Positions 53,630 through 63,229 of a stretch of DNA of 64,000 bases are shown here, in pieces (within the stretch, counting starts at the first letter, position 1; each line of letters opens with the position of its first letter). This stretch comes from Chryseobacterium luquanense (lineage in GTDB: Bacteria; Bacteroidota; Bacteroidia; Flavobacteriales; Weeksellaceae): NCBI RefSeq assembly GCF_026460945.1, contig NZ_JAOVZV010000008.1, positions 62,001-126,000 of the forward strand, in the 5' to 3' direction. The notes beneath the pieces are model-generated. The model did no database searches, had not been told where the DNA came from, and saw only the letters and a list, made by a program, of their open reading frames with translations. The position numbers and the translations under genes were made by a program.

Positions 53630-54637
53630 CTAAATTTCATTATTGTCAACTTTATTTCTGGATTTTAAAAGTATAAAAGCTAATCCTAATCCAAGTCCGG
53701 CAACCAAAGCAATTTTAGTTTTCTTTCCGGGAACAGGAACAATAGTTTCACCATAAATTCGATGCGGTTCTGAAGAAGGTTCAAGAACGTTACCTGATGT
53801 AGGTTCACCATTCTTCAACTTCATCATCAATCTCATTCCTGCAGAAGCAGTATTAATAATCATTTTTGGAAACATTTCATAAAGATTTACTAAAACTCTC
53901 GATTTTACATCCGGAAAAAGATCTTTCTGAGGTTCTTTTGCCAATTGTACAATTTTCTCAGCCGTATCTCTCGGATCTGATGCAAATGGCGGAACTTTAA
54001 AATCTAGTCCTGAAAATTTTGCAGAGTGAGAATTTCCTGTAGAACGCTGAATTTGTGGATAAAGATTAGCAATATGGATGTTTGCATAATCTGAAATTTC
54101 ACCATGAAGACATTCCATCATTCCACGGATTCCAAATTTTGTTGAAGAATAAACTGCGCTGTAGGGAGCGGGCATAAATCCTCCAATCGAAACATTATTA
54201 ATTAAAATTCCTTCGTTTTGTTCTTTAAAAAGAGGTAAAACTGAATATGCTCCATGCATATATCCGAAAAGATTGGTTTTAATAACCTGTTCGTGAACAT
54301 CCATCGGGATTTCTTCAAATTTTCCGCTTGCCATAACTCCGGCGTTATTTACCCAGATATCGATTCTGCCAAATTCTTTTACAGCAGTTTTTAGCAAATT
54401 ATCTACTTCTTCAGCTTTTGAAACATCAGTAGAAACGGCAATAGCATTTACACCAAGATCATTACAGATTTTTAAAGTTTCATCCAAAGCTTCCTGACCT
54501 CTTGCTGCAATAACGATATTGCAACCTTCAAAAGCAAAAGCTTCAACAGCAGCTCTTCCTACACCGCTGCTTCCGCCTGTTATAACGACGGTTTTACCCC
54601 GAAGACTTCTTTTTTCTAAACTGTTTTGTGATTTCAT
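53630..54637 (-). CDS. SDR family oxidoreductase with C-terminal membrane helix
   Basis: 335 residues. Rossmann motif TGGSSGVGRA near residue 20, NNAGVMASG, catalytic YSSTK in the SAVYSSTKFGIRG segment. The C-terminus (about 308-330) adds a hydrophobic helix KTKIALVAGLGLGLAFILLK not found in most SDRs, so the enzyme is probably membrane-tethered. NAD(P)-dependent alcohol/ketone redox, substrate unknown. Monocistronic. Confidence 0.92.
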   Translation of the reverse strand: MKSQNSLEKRSLRGKTVVITGGSSGVGRAAVEAFAFEGCNIVIAARGQEALDETLKICNDLGVNAIAVSTDVSKAEEVDNLLKTAVKEFGRIDIWVNNAGVMASGKFEEIPMDVHEQVIKTNLFGYMHGAYSVLPLFKEQNEGILINNVSIGGFMPAPYSAVYSSTKFGIRGMMECLHGEISDYANIHIANLYPQIQRSTGNSHSAKFSGLDFKVPPFASDPRDTAEKIVQLAKEPQKDLFPDVKSRVLVNLYEMFPKMIINTASAGMRLMMKLKNGEPTSGNVLEPSSEPHRIYGETIVPVPGKKTKIALVAGLGLGLAFILLKSRNKVDNNEI

Positions 54638-54740
54638 ATTGTGGTATTTTATATTTAATATTAAATGTTAACAATAACCTATCTATTTTTACACCAAAAA
54701 GAGTTTTTAGCTATTAATTTTAAATGAAAACATTATATAA

Positions 54741-54773
54741 TAAAAAAAACACGAACTTAAATTGTCCGTGTTT
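54741..54773 (-). terminator. Terminator after the GLPGLI gene
   Basis: 7-bp arms aaacacg/cgtgttt with an A-run on the plus strand (T-run on the minus). It lies 30 bases after the stop at 54803. Confidence 0.7.
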
Positions 54774-54802
54774 GATTTGAAATAATATTTAAATTGAGTG
54801 TT

Positions 54803-55666
54803 TTATCTGTATAAATCGAGTTCCAGAAAATTATTATTTTTCTGTAGTTCTTCTTTTCTTTCTTTTTCAACTAGTTTTAGCATCTCATCCTGTGAATACG
54901 TTTTTCCGTCAAAACTCACTGATACTGATATCGGAGCTGAAATATCTGACGAGCTTGAAATTTTACGCATATCTTTAACAGGATCTTTCTTATAATCTGC
55001 CCAAAGCTTTCTGAATTTTTCTTCATTTACTACGATTTCTCTGTTTTTCTTGTTGAGAATTTCATCAGAATCAACGACTAATTTTTTTGTTCCGATGAGC
55101 GTAAATTGATGATCTCCTTTAGAGTCTTCAGCTTTTACAATTAAACCGGGAAGACCGCATAATTCGTGAGGTCCGTCTTGGATTGGAAGTTCAGGAGCAA
55201 ACCAGACATTCCATTTTCTTCCGTGGAAAATTGTTGTTGCTTTTTGAACATCATAACCTAAAACTTTAGATTTTTCTTTGCCGATTTTCCAATCTAATTT
55301 TTTATCATTAATAATTAAAAATTGATTTGAACTAATGCTTCTTTTTAATGTTCTTTTATAATCAGGATATGTTTTTATAACCTCTGTGCTTACTTTCGAC
55401 TGTTTAAGATTTGTAAAATCAAAATGAGACTGTTGCGTTGCTTTTGCATTTTTAAAAGTTGCTGTCATTGTAGAATCATAAACTTGTTTTACCTGACTGT
55501 AAAATTTAGACCCTTTTGGTGTAGTCTGCAAAACCATGTTTTCAGAATCAGATTTGTCGCAATTTAGCGAGTCTGTTTTAAATTTGTATTCGTAAATAAA
55601 CTGGTTAGATTGCGCAAGACAGAGCCCTGTAATCAGTAATAACAGGATAGAGAATTTGATTTTCAT
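54803..55666 (-). CDS. GLPGLI family secreted protein
   Basis: 287 residues. Signal peptide ILLLLITGLCLAQ; the name-giving motif is in ELCGLPGLIVKAEDSKG (around residue 167), preceded by WNVWFAPELPIQDGPHEL. A Bacteroidota-specific exported family of unknown function, frequently next to TonB-dependent or carboxypeptidase-like genes. Sixteen bases downstream of a small OstA-like secreted protein gene and probably co-transcribed with it. Confidence 0.93.
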   Translation of the reverse strand: MKIKFSILLLLITGLCLAQSNQFIYEYKFKTDSLNCDKSDSENMVLQTTPKGSKFYSQVKQVYDSTMTATFKNAKATQQSHFDFTNLKQSKVSTEVIKTYPDYKRTLKRSISSNQFLIINDKKLDWKIGKEKSKVLGYDVQKATTIFHGRKWNVWFAPELPIQDGPHELCGLPGLIVKAEDSKGDHQFTLIGTKKLVVDSDEILNKKNREIVVNEEKFRKLWADYKKDPVKDMRKISSSSDISAPISVSVSFDGKTYSQDEMLKLVEKERKEELQKNNNFLELDLYR

Positions 55667-55681
55667 ATAATTGATTAGTAT

Positions 55682-56032
55682 TTAGAATGTAACGCTTTCT
55701 TCTTTATAATTGTAAATAATTACATGTGAATCTTCTCTTTTACCTGTTTTGTGAACAGATTTTGCTGCAAGTATTTTAAAGTTTTTCGGATGATAAATGG
55801 TGTATGTTCCATTTTCTGGATCGTAGATTACTTTTTCGGCGTTTTCAAAAGAAATATTTTCATCTTTCATCATGACATTTCCTTCGTAAATGGTAGTTTT
55901 TTCTTCTACATTTTTTTTAGATTTATCGGATTTAAATGTGAATGATTTGATGGTCTGTTTTTCCTGAGCAGTTGTATTCTGAGAAAATAAAAGAAGCATA
56001 AATATGCTTGAAATTGTAAACAGTTTTTTCAT
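55682..56032 (-). CDS. Small secreted protein with OstA/LptA-like segment
   Basis: 116 residues. Signal peptide MKKLFTISSIFMLLLFSQ. The middle part, TTIYEGNVMMKDENISFENAEKVIYDPENGTYTIY, has the repeating NV.M.(D/N).I.F..A..V.Y pattern of OstA/LptA-type beta-jellyroll strands. It may bind a lipid or lipopolysaccharide-like molecule in the periplasm; this is inference. Starts the operon with the GLPGLI gene. Confidence 0.7.
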   Translation of the reverse strand: MKKLFTISSIFMLLLFSQNTTAQEKQTIKSFTFKSDKSKKNVEEKTTIYEGNVMMKDENISFENAEKVIYDPENGTYTIYHPKNFKILAAKSVHKTGKREDSHVIIYNYKEESVTF

Positions 56033-56187
56033 ATATTAAATTTAGTAAAACGAAAATACAGATAAATCTCAATACAGTGGAAAATTTAATATTTCTTTAT
56101 GAATTATAAAGAGACTTTAACTATATTTATCGTGATAATAATTAAAACAGATAGTTAAGCTGGGTAATTTTTTCTATTTATATCCTT

Positions 56188-57021
56188 TCAATTTTTAATT
56201 TCTCTGTTTCTTTTTAAGCTTTTCGATGAAATATTATTTTCAAAAGTGAAAGGAACAGATTTTAAAGTCATATTTTTTCCTGGAATTAGAACATTGAAAT
56301 GTAAGTGTTCACCAGAAGTAAAACCTGTAGCTCCGCTCAAACCTATCGGTTGATTTATCTTTACAGCATCACCAACTTTTACAAAAGCTCCGTCTTTTTT
56401 TTAATGAACATAATCTGTAAATAATCCGCTGTGAGGATGATAAATGGTGATAAAATTAGCATAAGGAGTCCATTTTATATCATCTTTTCCAAATTCATAA
56501 TCCTTAATTACGCCTACAACAAAACCATCATCTGCACTTGTGATTGTATCGCCAACTTTCAGATTAAAATCTATAGCATATCTTGAACCGTCTTCATTAT
56601 GGCTAAAATTTTCGTTACTTGATTGCATAATGCTGTATGTTTTTCCTTTAGGAAAGGGAAGTGCAAGTTTGTTCTGCTTAATTTTTTTTCTTACATCTCC
56701 AAGTCTCTGTTTGAATCTAAAATTAAATTGTGAGTCATCCAGTTTTTTTGCTGATAATTTGATAGTAACTTCTGAATTCTCTTTGATAACTAATTGAATA
56801 TTGTCATCAATAATCTTTTTATCTTTTAAATATTCCGAAAAAACATTTACTCTTAACGGAGAATATAAAGGATTTTTAATAGTTAAAGTAATTGTATCAT
56901 TTTTATATTCAAAATTTCTATAGTTAGAAAATTGATAATACGTTTCTTTTGGAATTTCCTGTGCGTTATGAAAAGAAAAACAAAAAAGAAGAATGAAAAA
57001 TATTTGTTTATGGAAATTCAT
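56188..57021 (-). pseudogene. M23 family metallopeptidase interrupted by an in-frame stop
   Basis: Start at ATG 57021 (MNFHKQIFFILLFCFSFHNA, signal peptide). The N-terminal domain and the start of the peptidase domain are intact (GDTITSADDGFVVGVIKDYE, YHPHSGLFTDYVH). A TAA at 56401-56403 follows. The same frame continues for 70 more codons to 56188 with KKDGAFVKVGDAVKINQPIG and the metal motif HLHF in TSGEHLHFNVLIPG. TAA in place of TTA (Leu) is a single-base change at the edge of an A8 run. The truncated product lacks the last zinc/active-site His residues. It would otherwise cleave peptidoglycan cross-links. Confidence 0.8.
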
Positions 57022-57184
57022 GTATTGTATTTGCTTCAAAAATAAAAATTTTATCCCATTTTTTTGAAAATTAAAATACGGCATCTTATTTTTGGCTACA
57101 ACAATCTTTGATTCGGTCACATTACTATTTTCATCATTTACCAACTTTGTACTGTAAAAATTAATCAATTAAAATTATTTAAAA

Positions 57185-58024
57185 ATGAACACAAAAAAAG
57201 TATGGTTTGTAACCGGAGCATCAAAAGGTTTAGGTTTAACATTAGTAAAAAGATTATTGAATGAAGGATATTCTGTAGCTGCAACTTCTAGAAACCTATC
57301 TGAATTAAAAACTGCAGTCAATTCTGAAAGCGAATCTTTTCTTCCTCTGGAAATGGATTTAATCAACGAAAAAAATGTAGCCGAAGCAATTCAAAAAACA
57401 GTAGAATATTTCGGAAAAATTGATGTCGTTGTAAACAACGCAGGTTACGGACAATTGGGAACTTTGGAAGAATTAACTGACGACGAAAGCCGTAAAAATT
57501 TCGACACGAATGTTTTCGGTTCTCTGAATGTTATCAGAAAAATAATGCCACATTTGAGAGCTCAAAAAAGCGGTTCAATTATTAATATTGCTTCAATTGG
57601 CGGTCTTACCGGTGAATTTGCAGGTTGGGGAGTTTATTGTGCGACTAAATTTGCTGTTGTAGGATTCACAGAAGCTTTAGCGGCTGAAATAAAAGAATTT
57701 GGAGTGAATGCAACAGTTGTTTATCCGGGATATTTCAGAACAGATTTCCTTACCGGAGGTTCACTTCGCACTCCTGAAACCGAAATTACTGATTATACAA
57801 CAGCAAGACAACTTCAAGTTGCGCACGAAGACGAAATTAATGGAAATCAGCCGGGAGATCCTGAAAAAGCTGCGTTAGCGATGATAGAATTGGCAGAAAT
57901 GGAAAATCCACCAGTTCATTTAGTTTTAGGATCTGATGCATTTGGTATTGCAGGAAATAAATTAAATGCGCTTCAAAGTGAAATTTCTGATTTCAAAACT
58001 TTGAGTACATCAACAGATTATTAA
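57185..58024 (+). CDS. SDR family oxidoreductase
   Basis: 279 residues. VTGASKGLGLTLVKRLL nucleotide-binding motif, VVNNAGYGQLG, catalytic YCATKFAVVGFTEAL, and PGYFRTDFL beyond it. Short-chain dehydrogenase acting with NAD(P)H on an unknown carbonyl or alcohol. Followed 45 bases later by an AraC regulator gene; the same pairing recurs at 59086-60955. Ends with the hairpin at 58032-58058. Confidence 0.94.
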   Translation: MNTKKVWFVTGASKGLGLTLVKRLLNEGYSVAATSRNLSELKTAVNSESESFLPLEMDLINEKNVAEAIQKTVEYFGKIDVVVNNAGYGQLGTLEELTDDESRKNFDTNVFGSLNVIRKIMPHLRAQKSGSIINIASIGGLTGEFAGWGVYCATKFAVVGFTEALAAEIKEFGVNATVVYPGYFRTDFLTGGSLRTPETEITDYTTARQLQVAHEDEINGNQPGDPEKAALAMIELAEMENPPVHLVLGSDAFGIAGNKLNALQSEISDFKTLSTSTDY

Positions 58025-58031
58025 CTTTGTA

Positions 58032-58062
58032 AAGGCAACAGTTTCTTGCTGTTGCCTTATTT
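58032..58062 (+). terminator. Rho-independent terminator after the SDR gene
   Basis: 10-bp stem aaggcaacag/ctgttgcctt, seven-base loop, then atttt. It ends just before the AraC gene at 58070. Confidence 0.8.
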
Positions 58063-58069
58063 TTAAATT

Positions 58070-58987
58070 ATGAATAACAGAAAATTATATTCCGTCAATA
58101 GTATCTCTGAGTTTCATAGAATCTCGGGATTGCCAAAACCGCAACATCCGCTCATCAGTTTGGTAGATTACAGCCTTGTAGATTATCAGATTGAAGAATC
58201 CGAAATCAGCTGGGTTCAGGATTTGTATTTTATGGGTTTTAAAAGAGACATTCAGGGGAAACTTCATTACGGGCAAAGTCAATATGATTTTGATGAGGGT
58301 TTGATGTGTTTTATTGCTCCTAGACAGGTGGTGAAAATGATAATCGGCAAGTCTGATGTAAAACCTTCAGGATATCTTCTCGCTTTTCACCCTGATTTTA
58401 TTTGGAATACCTCTTTGGCAAAAATTATTCACAAATATCCGTTTTTTGGTTATGATGTAAATGAAGCTTTATTTCTTTCGGAAAAAGAAGAAGAAACGTT
58501 AATTGGTATTTTTAAAAGTATAGAGCAAGAATACCAATCCGGAATAGATCAGTTTACTCAAAACATCATTATTTCGCAGATAGAAGTAATTCTCAATTAT
58601 TGTGAAAGATTTTACCAACGACAGTTTATTACACGTAAGAAAACCAATCATCAGGTTTTAGATAAGCTCGAAATTTTGCTTGAAGAATATTTTACCAATG
58701 AAAATATCATTAATAATGGACTTCCAACTGCGCAATTAATCGCCGAACAGTTAAATGTTTCGACCAATTATTTAAGCAGCTTGTTAAAATCTCTTACCGG
58801 ACAAACCACACAGCAACACATCCACGGAAAACTGATTGAAAAAGCCAAAGAAAAACTGTCAACAACAGAACTTTCTGTAAGTGAAATTGCTTACGAACTG
58901 GGTTTTGAACATTCACAATCTTTCAGCAAATTATTTAAAGCTAAAACTGATATTTCGCCTTTAGAATTCAGGAAGTCTTTCAATTAA
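58070..58987 (+). CDS. AraC family regulator (copy 1)
   Basis: 305 residues. N-terminal cupin-like sensor half: ISEFHRISGLPKPQHPLIS then LHYGQSQYDFDEGLMCFIAP. C-terminal AraC DNA-binding domain at about 205-305: GLPTAQLIAEQLNVSTNYLSSLLK and LSVSEIAYELGFEHSQSFSKLF. It shares most of its C-terminal half with the regulator at 60038 (for instance ISPLEFRKSFN at both ends). Probably activates or represses the neighbouring SDR genes. Confidence 0.93.
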   Translation: MNNRKLYSVNSISEFHRISGLPKPQHPLISLVDYSLVDYQIEESEISWVQDLYFMGFKRDIQGKLHYGQSQYDFDEGLMCFIAPRQVVKMIIGKSDVKPSGYLLAFHPDFIWNTSLAKIIHKYPFFGYDVNEALFLSEKEEETLIGIFKSIEQEYQSGIDQFTQNIIISQIEVILNYCERFYQRQFITRKKTNHQVLDKLEILLEEYFTNENIINNGLPTAQLIAEQLNVSTNYLSSLLKSLTGQTTQQHIHGKLIEKAKEKLSTTELSVSEIAYELGFEHSQSFSKLFKAKTDISPLEFRKSFN

Positions 58988-59085
58988 AATTTTAAGATTA
59001 CATCTTTTCAGCTACAACAAATTACTTTTTGGATACAGATCCCAACAGATGAAAACTGAACTTTGTATCATTAAAAATATTTAAA

Positions 59086-59988
59086 ATGAAAGTATTTGTT
59101 ACAGGCGCTACAGGTTTCGTGGGAACTGCTGTAGTACAGGAATTATTAAAAGCTGGTCATACTGTTTTAGGATTGGCAAGATCAGAAGAATCGGCAAAAA
59201 AATTAATTGGTGCAGGAGCGGAAGTTCATCATGGAGATCTGAATAATTTAGAAAGTTTAAAATCTGGTGCTGAGATTGCTGACGCAGTGATTCATTTAGG
59301 TTTTGTACATGATTTTTCGAGATTTGAAGAAATGTGCAAACTTGATGGAAAAGTAATTGAAACCATCGGTGAAACGTTGATTGGAACGGATAAACCTTTT
59401 CTTATAACTTCAGGAACTGCTTTGTTTTCCAGAGATGGCTTAACCACTGAAAATGATTTGTCGGCAAACAACCCGCATCCCAGAATTGCTACAGAAAATG
59501 CAGCCGATGAAATGGCAGCGAAAGGTGTGAAAGTTGCGGTGATAAGATTATCGCCATCGGTTCATGGAGAAGGAGATAAAATCGGTTTTGTTCCATTATT
59601 AATTAAAATTGCAAGAGAAAAAAACGTTTCAGCGGTGATTAATGACGGAAATAATCATTGGCCGGCTGTTCACAGGTTTGATGCTGCAAAATTATATCGT
59701 TTGGCTTTGGAAAAACCATTTGAAGCAGGAATAAGATATCACGCCGTTGCCGAACAAGGAATTCCATTTAAAGCAATAGCTACAGAAATTTCAGGAAGAT
59801 TGAATATTCCTTTAATTTCGATGAATTCTGAAGAAGCTGCGGAACATTTTTCATGGTTTACGCATTTTGCGAAATTAGATAATCTAACTTCAAGCGAAAT
59901 AACAAGAAAAACCTTAGATTGGAATCCGCAACATCCGACTTTGCTTGAAGATTTAAATGGTTCTGTTTATTTTCCTGAACCTCAATAA
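59086..59988 (+). CDS. NAD-dependent epimerase/dehydratase-like SDR
   Basis: 300 residues, atypical/extended SDR. MKVFVTGATGFVGTAVVQEL at the start, AGAEVHHGDLNNLESLKSGA, DAVIHLGFVHDF, and VIRLSPSVHGEGDK. The usual YxxxK is not obvious near the middle, as in several atypical members. NAD(P)-dependent; reaction unknown. Followed 49 bases later by AraC copy 2. Confidence 0.9.
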   Translation: MKVFVTGATGFVGTAVVQELLKAGHTVLGLARSEESAKKLIGAGAEVHHGDLNNLESLKSGAEIADAVIHLGFVHDFSRFEEMCKLDGKVIETIGETLIGTDKPFLITSGTALFSRDGLTTENDLSANNPHPRIATENAADEMAAKGVKVAVIRLSPSVHGEGDKIGFVPLLIKIAREKNVSAVINDGNNHWPAVHRFDAAKLYRLALEKPFEAGIRYHAVAEQGIPFKAIATEISGRLNIPLISMNSEEAAEHFSWFTHFAKLDNLTSSEITRKTLDWNPQHPTLLEDLNGSVYFPEPQ

Positions 59989-60037
59989 TTTGTATCTTTA
60001 ATTATTAAAATCTGATTTAATTCTAAAAATTCAAATC

Positions 60038-60955
60038 ATGTCTGATAATCAGCCCATAAGACTAAAAACAATATCTGAATTTCATACGTTACGGGGTTTA
60101 CCAAAACCAAAACATCCATTAATCAGTGTGATTAATTTTGAAGATATGAAGAAAACTTCAGAAATCGGAAGGCAAAATCTGATGTTTGATTTTTTTATGA
60201 TTTCCGTAAAACGGGATATGAGTCACAAATACAGATACGGTCAACAGGATTATGATTTTGATGAAGGCGTGATGTTTTGTATGGCGCCACATCAGATTTT
60301 GAGTGTAATAAGAGAAGAACAGGGTAAAAATCCTTCCGGATGGATGTTGATGATTCATCCGGATTTTCTTTGGAACACATCTTTGGCATCATCTATCAAG
60401 AAATATGAGTTTTTTGATTATTCGGTTAACGAAGCTTTATTTTTATCTGAAGATGAGGAAATAAAAATTCAACAAATCATCGAAAATATTAAGCAGGAAT
60501 ATCAATCGAATATTGATAAATTCAGTCAAAATATCATTATTTCGCAGTTGGAAACTTTGCTGAATTATTCCGAACGTTTTTATCAGCGTCAATTTATTAC
60601 CCGTCACAAAGCTCATCATCAGTTTTTAGAAAAGCTTGAAATTTTGCTTAATGACTATTTTAAAGGTGAAAATATTATCAAAAATGGTTTGCCGACAGTT
60701 CAGTTTTTGTCTGAACAATTAAATATGTCGCCACAATATATGCGAAGTCTGCTCAAATCTTTAACCGGACAAACCACACAACAGATTATTCACGAAAAAC
60801 TTATTGAAAACGCCAAAGAAAAGCTCTCAACAACCGAACTTTCCGTAAGTGAAATTGCTTATGAACTTGGGTTCGAACATTCTCAGTCTTTCAATAAATT
60901 ATTTAAAGCTAAAACTGATATTTCACCTTTAGAATTCAGAAAATCTTTTAATTAA
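60038..60955 (+). CDS. AraC family regulator (copy 2)
   Basis: 305 residues, paralogue of the gene at 58070. N-terminal ISEFHTLRGLPKPKHPLISV and YRYGQQDYDFDEGVMFCMAP; C-terminal LPTVQFLSEQLNMSPQYMRSLLK with SEIAYELGFEHSQSFNKLF. The two differ mainly in the sensor half, suggesting duplicated modules answering different signals. It follows its partner SDR gene. Confidence 0.93.
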   Translation: MSDNQPIRLKTISEFHTLRGLPKPKHPLISVINFEDMKKTSEIGRQNLMFDFFMISVKRDMSHKYRYGQQDYDFDEGVMFCMAPHQILSVIREEQGKNPSGWMLMIHPDFLWNTSLASSIKKYEFFDYSVNEALFLSEDEEIKIQQIIENIKQEYQSNIDKFSQNIIISQLETLLNYSERFYQRQFITRHKAHHQFLEKLEILLNDYFKGENIIKNGLPTVQFLSEQLNMSPQYMRSLLKSLTGQTTQQIIHEKLIENAKEKLSTTELSVSEIAYELGFEHSQSFNKLFKAKTDISPLEFRKSFN

Positions 60956-60956
60956 A

Positions 60957-61144
60957 TTATTTTACGAGTTCACTTTCTAAGACAACATTTTTAACCAGAC
61001 TTTCAAAGTAATAAAATAAATCGCTATTCTCATTCATCTGATTTTCAAGAATAATAATATTTAAATCTTTTTATGTTTTTGAGAAAAAGTATTGATACTT
61101 AAAGAAAAAACAATAAAAGCAGAAATTATCTTTTTTGAAATCAT
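60957..61144 (-). pseudogene. Remnant of a small secreted protein gene
   Basis: ATG at 61144 opens a signal peptide MISKKIISAFIVFSLSINTF and stops after 28 codons. A shift at the AAAAAG run gives KDLNIIILENQMNENSDLFY and further residues to TAA at 60957-60959, total about 62 codons. The short frameshifted relic ends one base after the AraC gene. No family recognised. Confidence 0.45.
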
Positions 61145-61298
61145 TATTTTGTGAATTTTAAAGATTCCAAGAATACTTATTTGAATGATTATCTAAATCT
61201 GAAATATTCATTTTATTTATATATTCTAAAAAATGGCGTGTTAATCATTATCTTTACCTAAGTTTTCTCATCAAAGAGATTTTCAAACTTACATTTTC

Positions 61299-62486
61299 AT
61301 GCTCAATTCTACTCAATCAACTATTTCCAGAACGGTAATCTGGTCAATGTCAATTATTTCAGGTCTTGTCGTTGCCAATAATTATTACAATCAGCCTTTG
61401 TTAGGACTTATTTCAAAAGATTTAAATGTTACCGAAAGTGCAGCAGGAAAAATCTCTGTTTTAACGCAAATAGGGTACGCTTTCGGATTATTGCTGATTG
61501 TTCCGTTGGGCGATAAATTTTTAAGAAAAAGACTGATTTTAATTGATCTGATTTTAGTTTTTACAGCACTCTTGTGGATGACTTTCGCAACAGAATTATG
61601 GATGCTGTATGCAGCAAGTTTACTCATTGGAACCACTTCTGTTATTCCTCAGTTATTTGTACCAATTGCTGCAGAATTGTCTTCAGAAAAGGAAAAAGCA
61701 GCAAATATAGGACTGGTTGTTTCAGGATTATTATTAGGAATTTTATTATCTCGTTTTATTGGCGGAATTGTAGGAGAAATGTGGGGCTGGAGAAGCATGT
61801 TTGGAATTGCAGCGGGATTAATGCTTTTAGTGTGGGTTTTTGTCTACAAAATGATTCCTGAAATGAAACCCAATTTCAAAGGAACTTATTTCGAACTGAT
61901 GAATTCTGTCTGGAATCTTGCAAGAACACAACCTGTTTTACAATTGGCATCTTTCCGTGGAGCAATGGCTTTTGGGTCGATGTGTGCTTTATTTACTACT
62001 TTAGTTTTTCACATGGAAAGACCACCGTTTGAAGTCGGAGCTTCTATTGTAGGAAGTTTTGGTTTGGCAGGTGCAGTTGGAGCTTTAGCCGCTGCAAAGG
62101 TTGGAAGTTTACAGAATAGAATGAGCATCAACAGAATTATTTTATATGCTCTTTTGATTTTGATTGGAAGTTGGGGATTTACTTATTTTGCAGGAAATAC
62201 TTATTGGGGGCTTATTGTAGGAGTAATATTTGTTGATTTAGGAGTGCAGTCAAGTCATATTATGAATCAAACCAATTACTTTTTATTAAAAACCAATGCG
62301 GTAAACCGTTTAAACACTGTTTATATGGTTTCTTATTTTATCGGTGGTTCAATTGGAACTTACACTGCTTCTGTTGCATGGCAATATGCAAAATGGGAAG
62401 GTGTTTGTTTTGTGGGAGCTATGATGGGCTTGTTGGCTTTGGGTGCACATATTTTGTTTGCTAGGAAAATTAATGCCAAAAAATAA
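61299..62486 (+). CDS. MFS transporter
   Basis: 395 residues with twelve membrane helices. N-terminal VVANNYYNQPLLGLISKDL, then the MFS loop PLGDKFLRKRLILID (motif A-like G..D....R..), and the second half with GSFGLAGAVGALAAAKVGSL and NQTNYFLLKTNAVNRLNTVYM. It exports or imports a small molecule driven by the proton gradient; substrate unknown. Separated by 27 bases from the DsbA-like gene downstream, so probably co-transcribed. Confidence 0.93.
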   Translation: MLNSTQSTISRTVIWSMSIISGLVVANNYYNQPLLGLISKDLNVTESAAGKISVLTQIGYAFGLLLIVPLGDKFLRKRLILIDLILVFTALLWMTFATELWMLYAASLLIGTTSVIPQLFVPIAAELSSEKEKAANIGLVVSGLLLGILLSRFIGGIVGEMWGWRSMFGIAAGLMLLVWVFVYKMIPEMKPNFKGTYFELMNSVWNLARTQPVLQLASFRGAMAFGSMCALFTTLVFHMERPPFEVGASIVGSFGLAGAVGALAAAKVGSLQNRMSINRIILYALLILIGSWGFTYFAGNTYWGLIVGVIFVDLGVQSSHIMNQTNYFLLKTNAVNRLNTVYMVSYFIGGSIGTYTASVAWQYAKWEGVCFVGAMMGLLALGAHILFARKINAKK

Positions 62487-62513
62487 TTAATATATTTATA
62501 AACAAAAGTAAAA

Positions 62514-63215
62514 ATGAAAATAGAAATCTGGTCAGATGTAATGTGTCCGTTTTGCTATATCGGAAAGAAAAATTTTGAAAAAGCATTGGAAAATTTGCCT
62601 TTCAAAGATGAAGTAAAAGTAGAGTGGAAGAGCTTTCAGCTTGACCCGACTTTAGAGCAATCAGAAACAAAATCTACTGCCGAATATTTCAGAGAGAAAA
62701 AAGGTTTTCCTGAAGAACAGGCAAAACAAATGACGAATCAGGTAATTCAGATGGGAAAATCTTCCGGAATTGATTTTAATTTTGACAAAGCTTTGATTAC
62801 CAACACCTTTACCGCTCACAAACTTCTTCATTTAGCTAAAAAATACAGTAAGTCTTCAGAAATGGAGGAGGAGTTATTCAAAGCTCACTTTTTAGATGGA
62901 AAAAATGTCGCAGATATTGAAACTTTGGTTTCTTTAGCTGTTTCATTGGGAATTGATGCTGAAGAAGCAAAAAACTCTTTAGAATCAAATGAATTTGATT
63001 ACGAAATCAATCAGGATATTTTGGAAGCAAGAAATAACGGAATTACCGGTGTTCCATTTTTTATTCTGAATGGAAAATACGGAATTTCAGGAGCACAACC
63101 TGCAGAAGTTTTAAAAAATGCTTTGACTCAAACTTACGAAGAAACCATTGTTCCTTTTAAGGATAATTATTCTCAAGACAATCTTTCGTGTGATGCAGAT
63201 GGTTGTTCAATTTAA
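62514..63215 (+). CDS. DsbA-family (FrnE-like) oxidoreductase
   Basis: 233 residues. Thioredoxin fold with active site CPFC in SDVMCPFCYIGKKNFEKA (residues about 8-25), helical insertion (SSGIDFNFDKALITNTFTAHKLLHLA), and the cis-Pro loop GVPFFILNGKYGISGAQP. No signal peptide, so cytoplasmic, as in FrnE/2-hydroxychromene-2-carboxylate isomerase-like proteins. A C-terminal CDADGC motif is a further Cys pair. Redox partner unknown. Confidence 0.93.
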   Translation: MKIEIWSDVMCPFCYIGKKNFEKALENLPFKDEVKVEWKSFQLDPTLEQSETKSTAEYFREKKGFPEEQAKQMTNQVIQMGKSSGIDFNFDKALITNTFTAHKLLHLAKKYSKSSEMEEELFKAHFLDGKNVADIETLVSLAVSLGIDAEEAKNSLESNEFDYEINQDILEARNNGITGVPFFILNGKYGISGAQPAEVLKNALTQTYEETIVPFKDNYSQDNLSCDADGCSI

Positions 63216-63229
63216 CATAATATAGTTTC

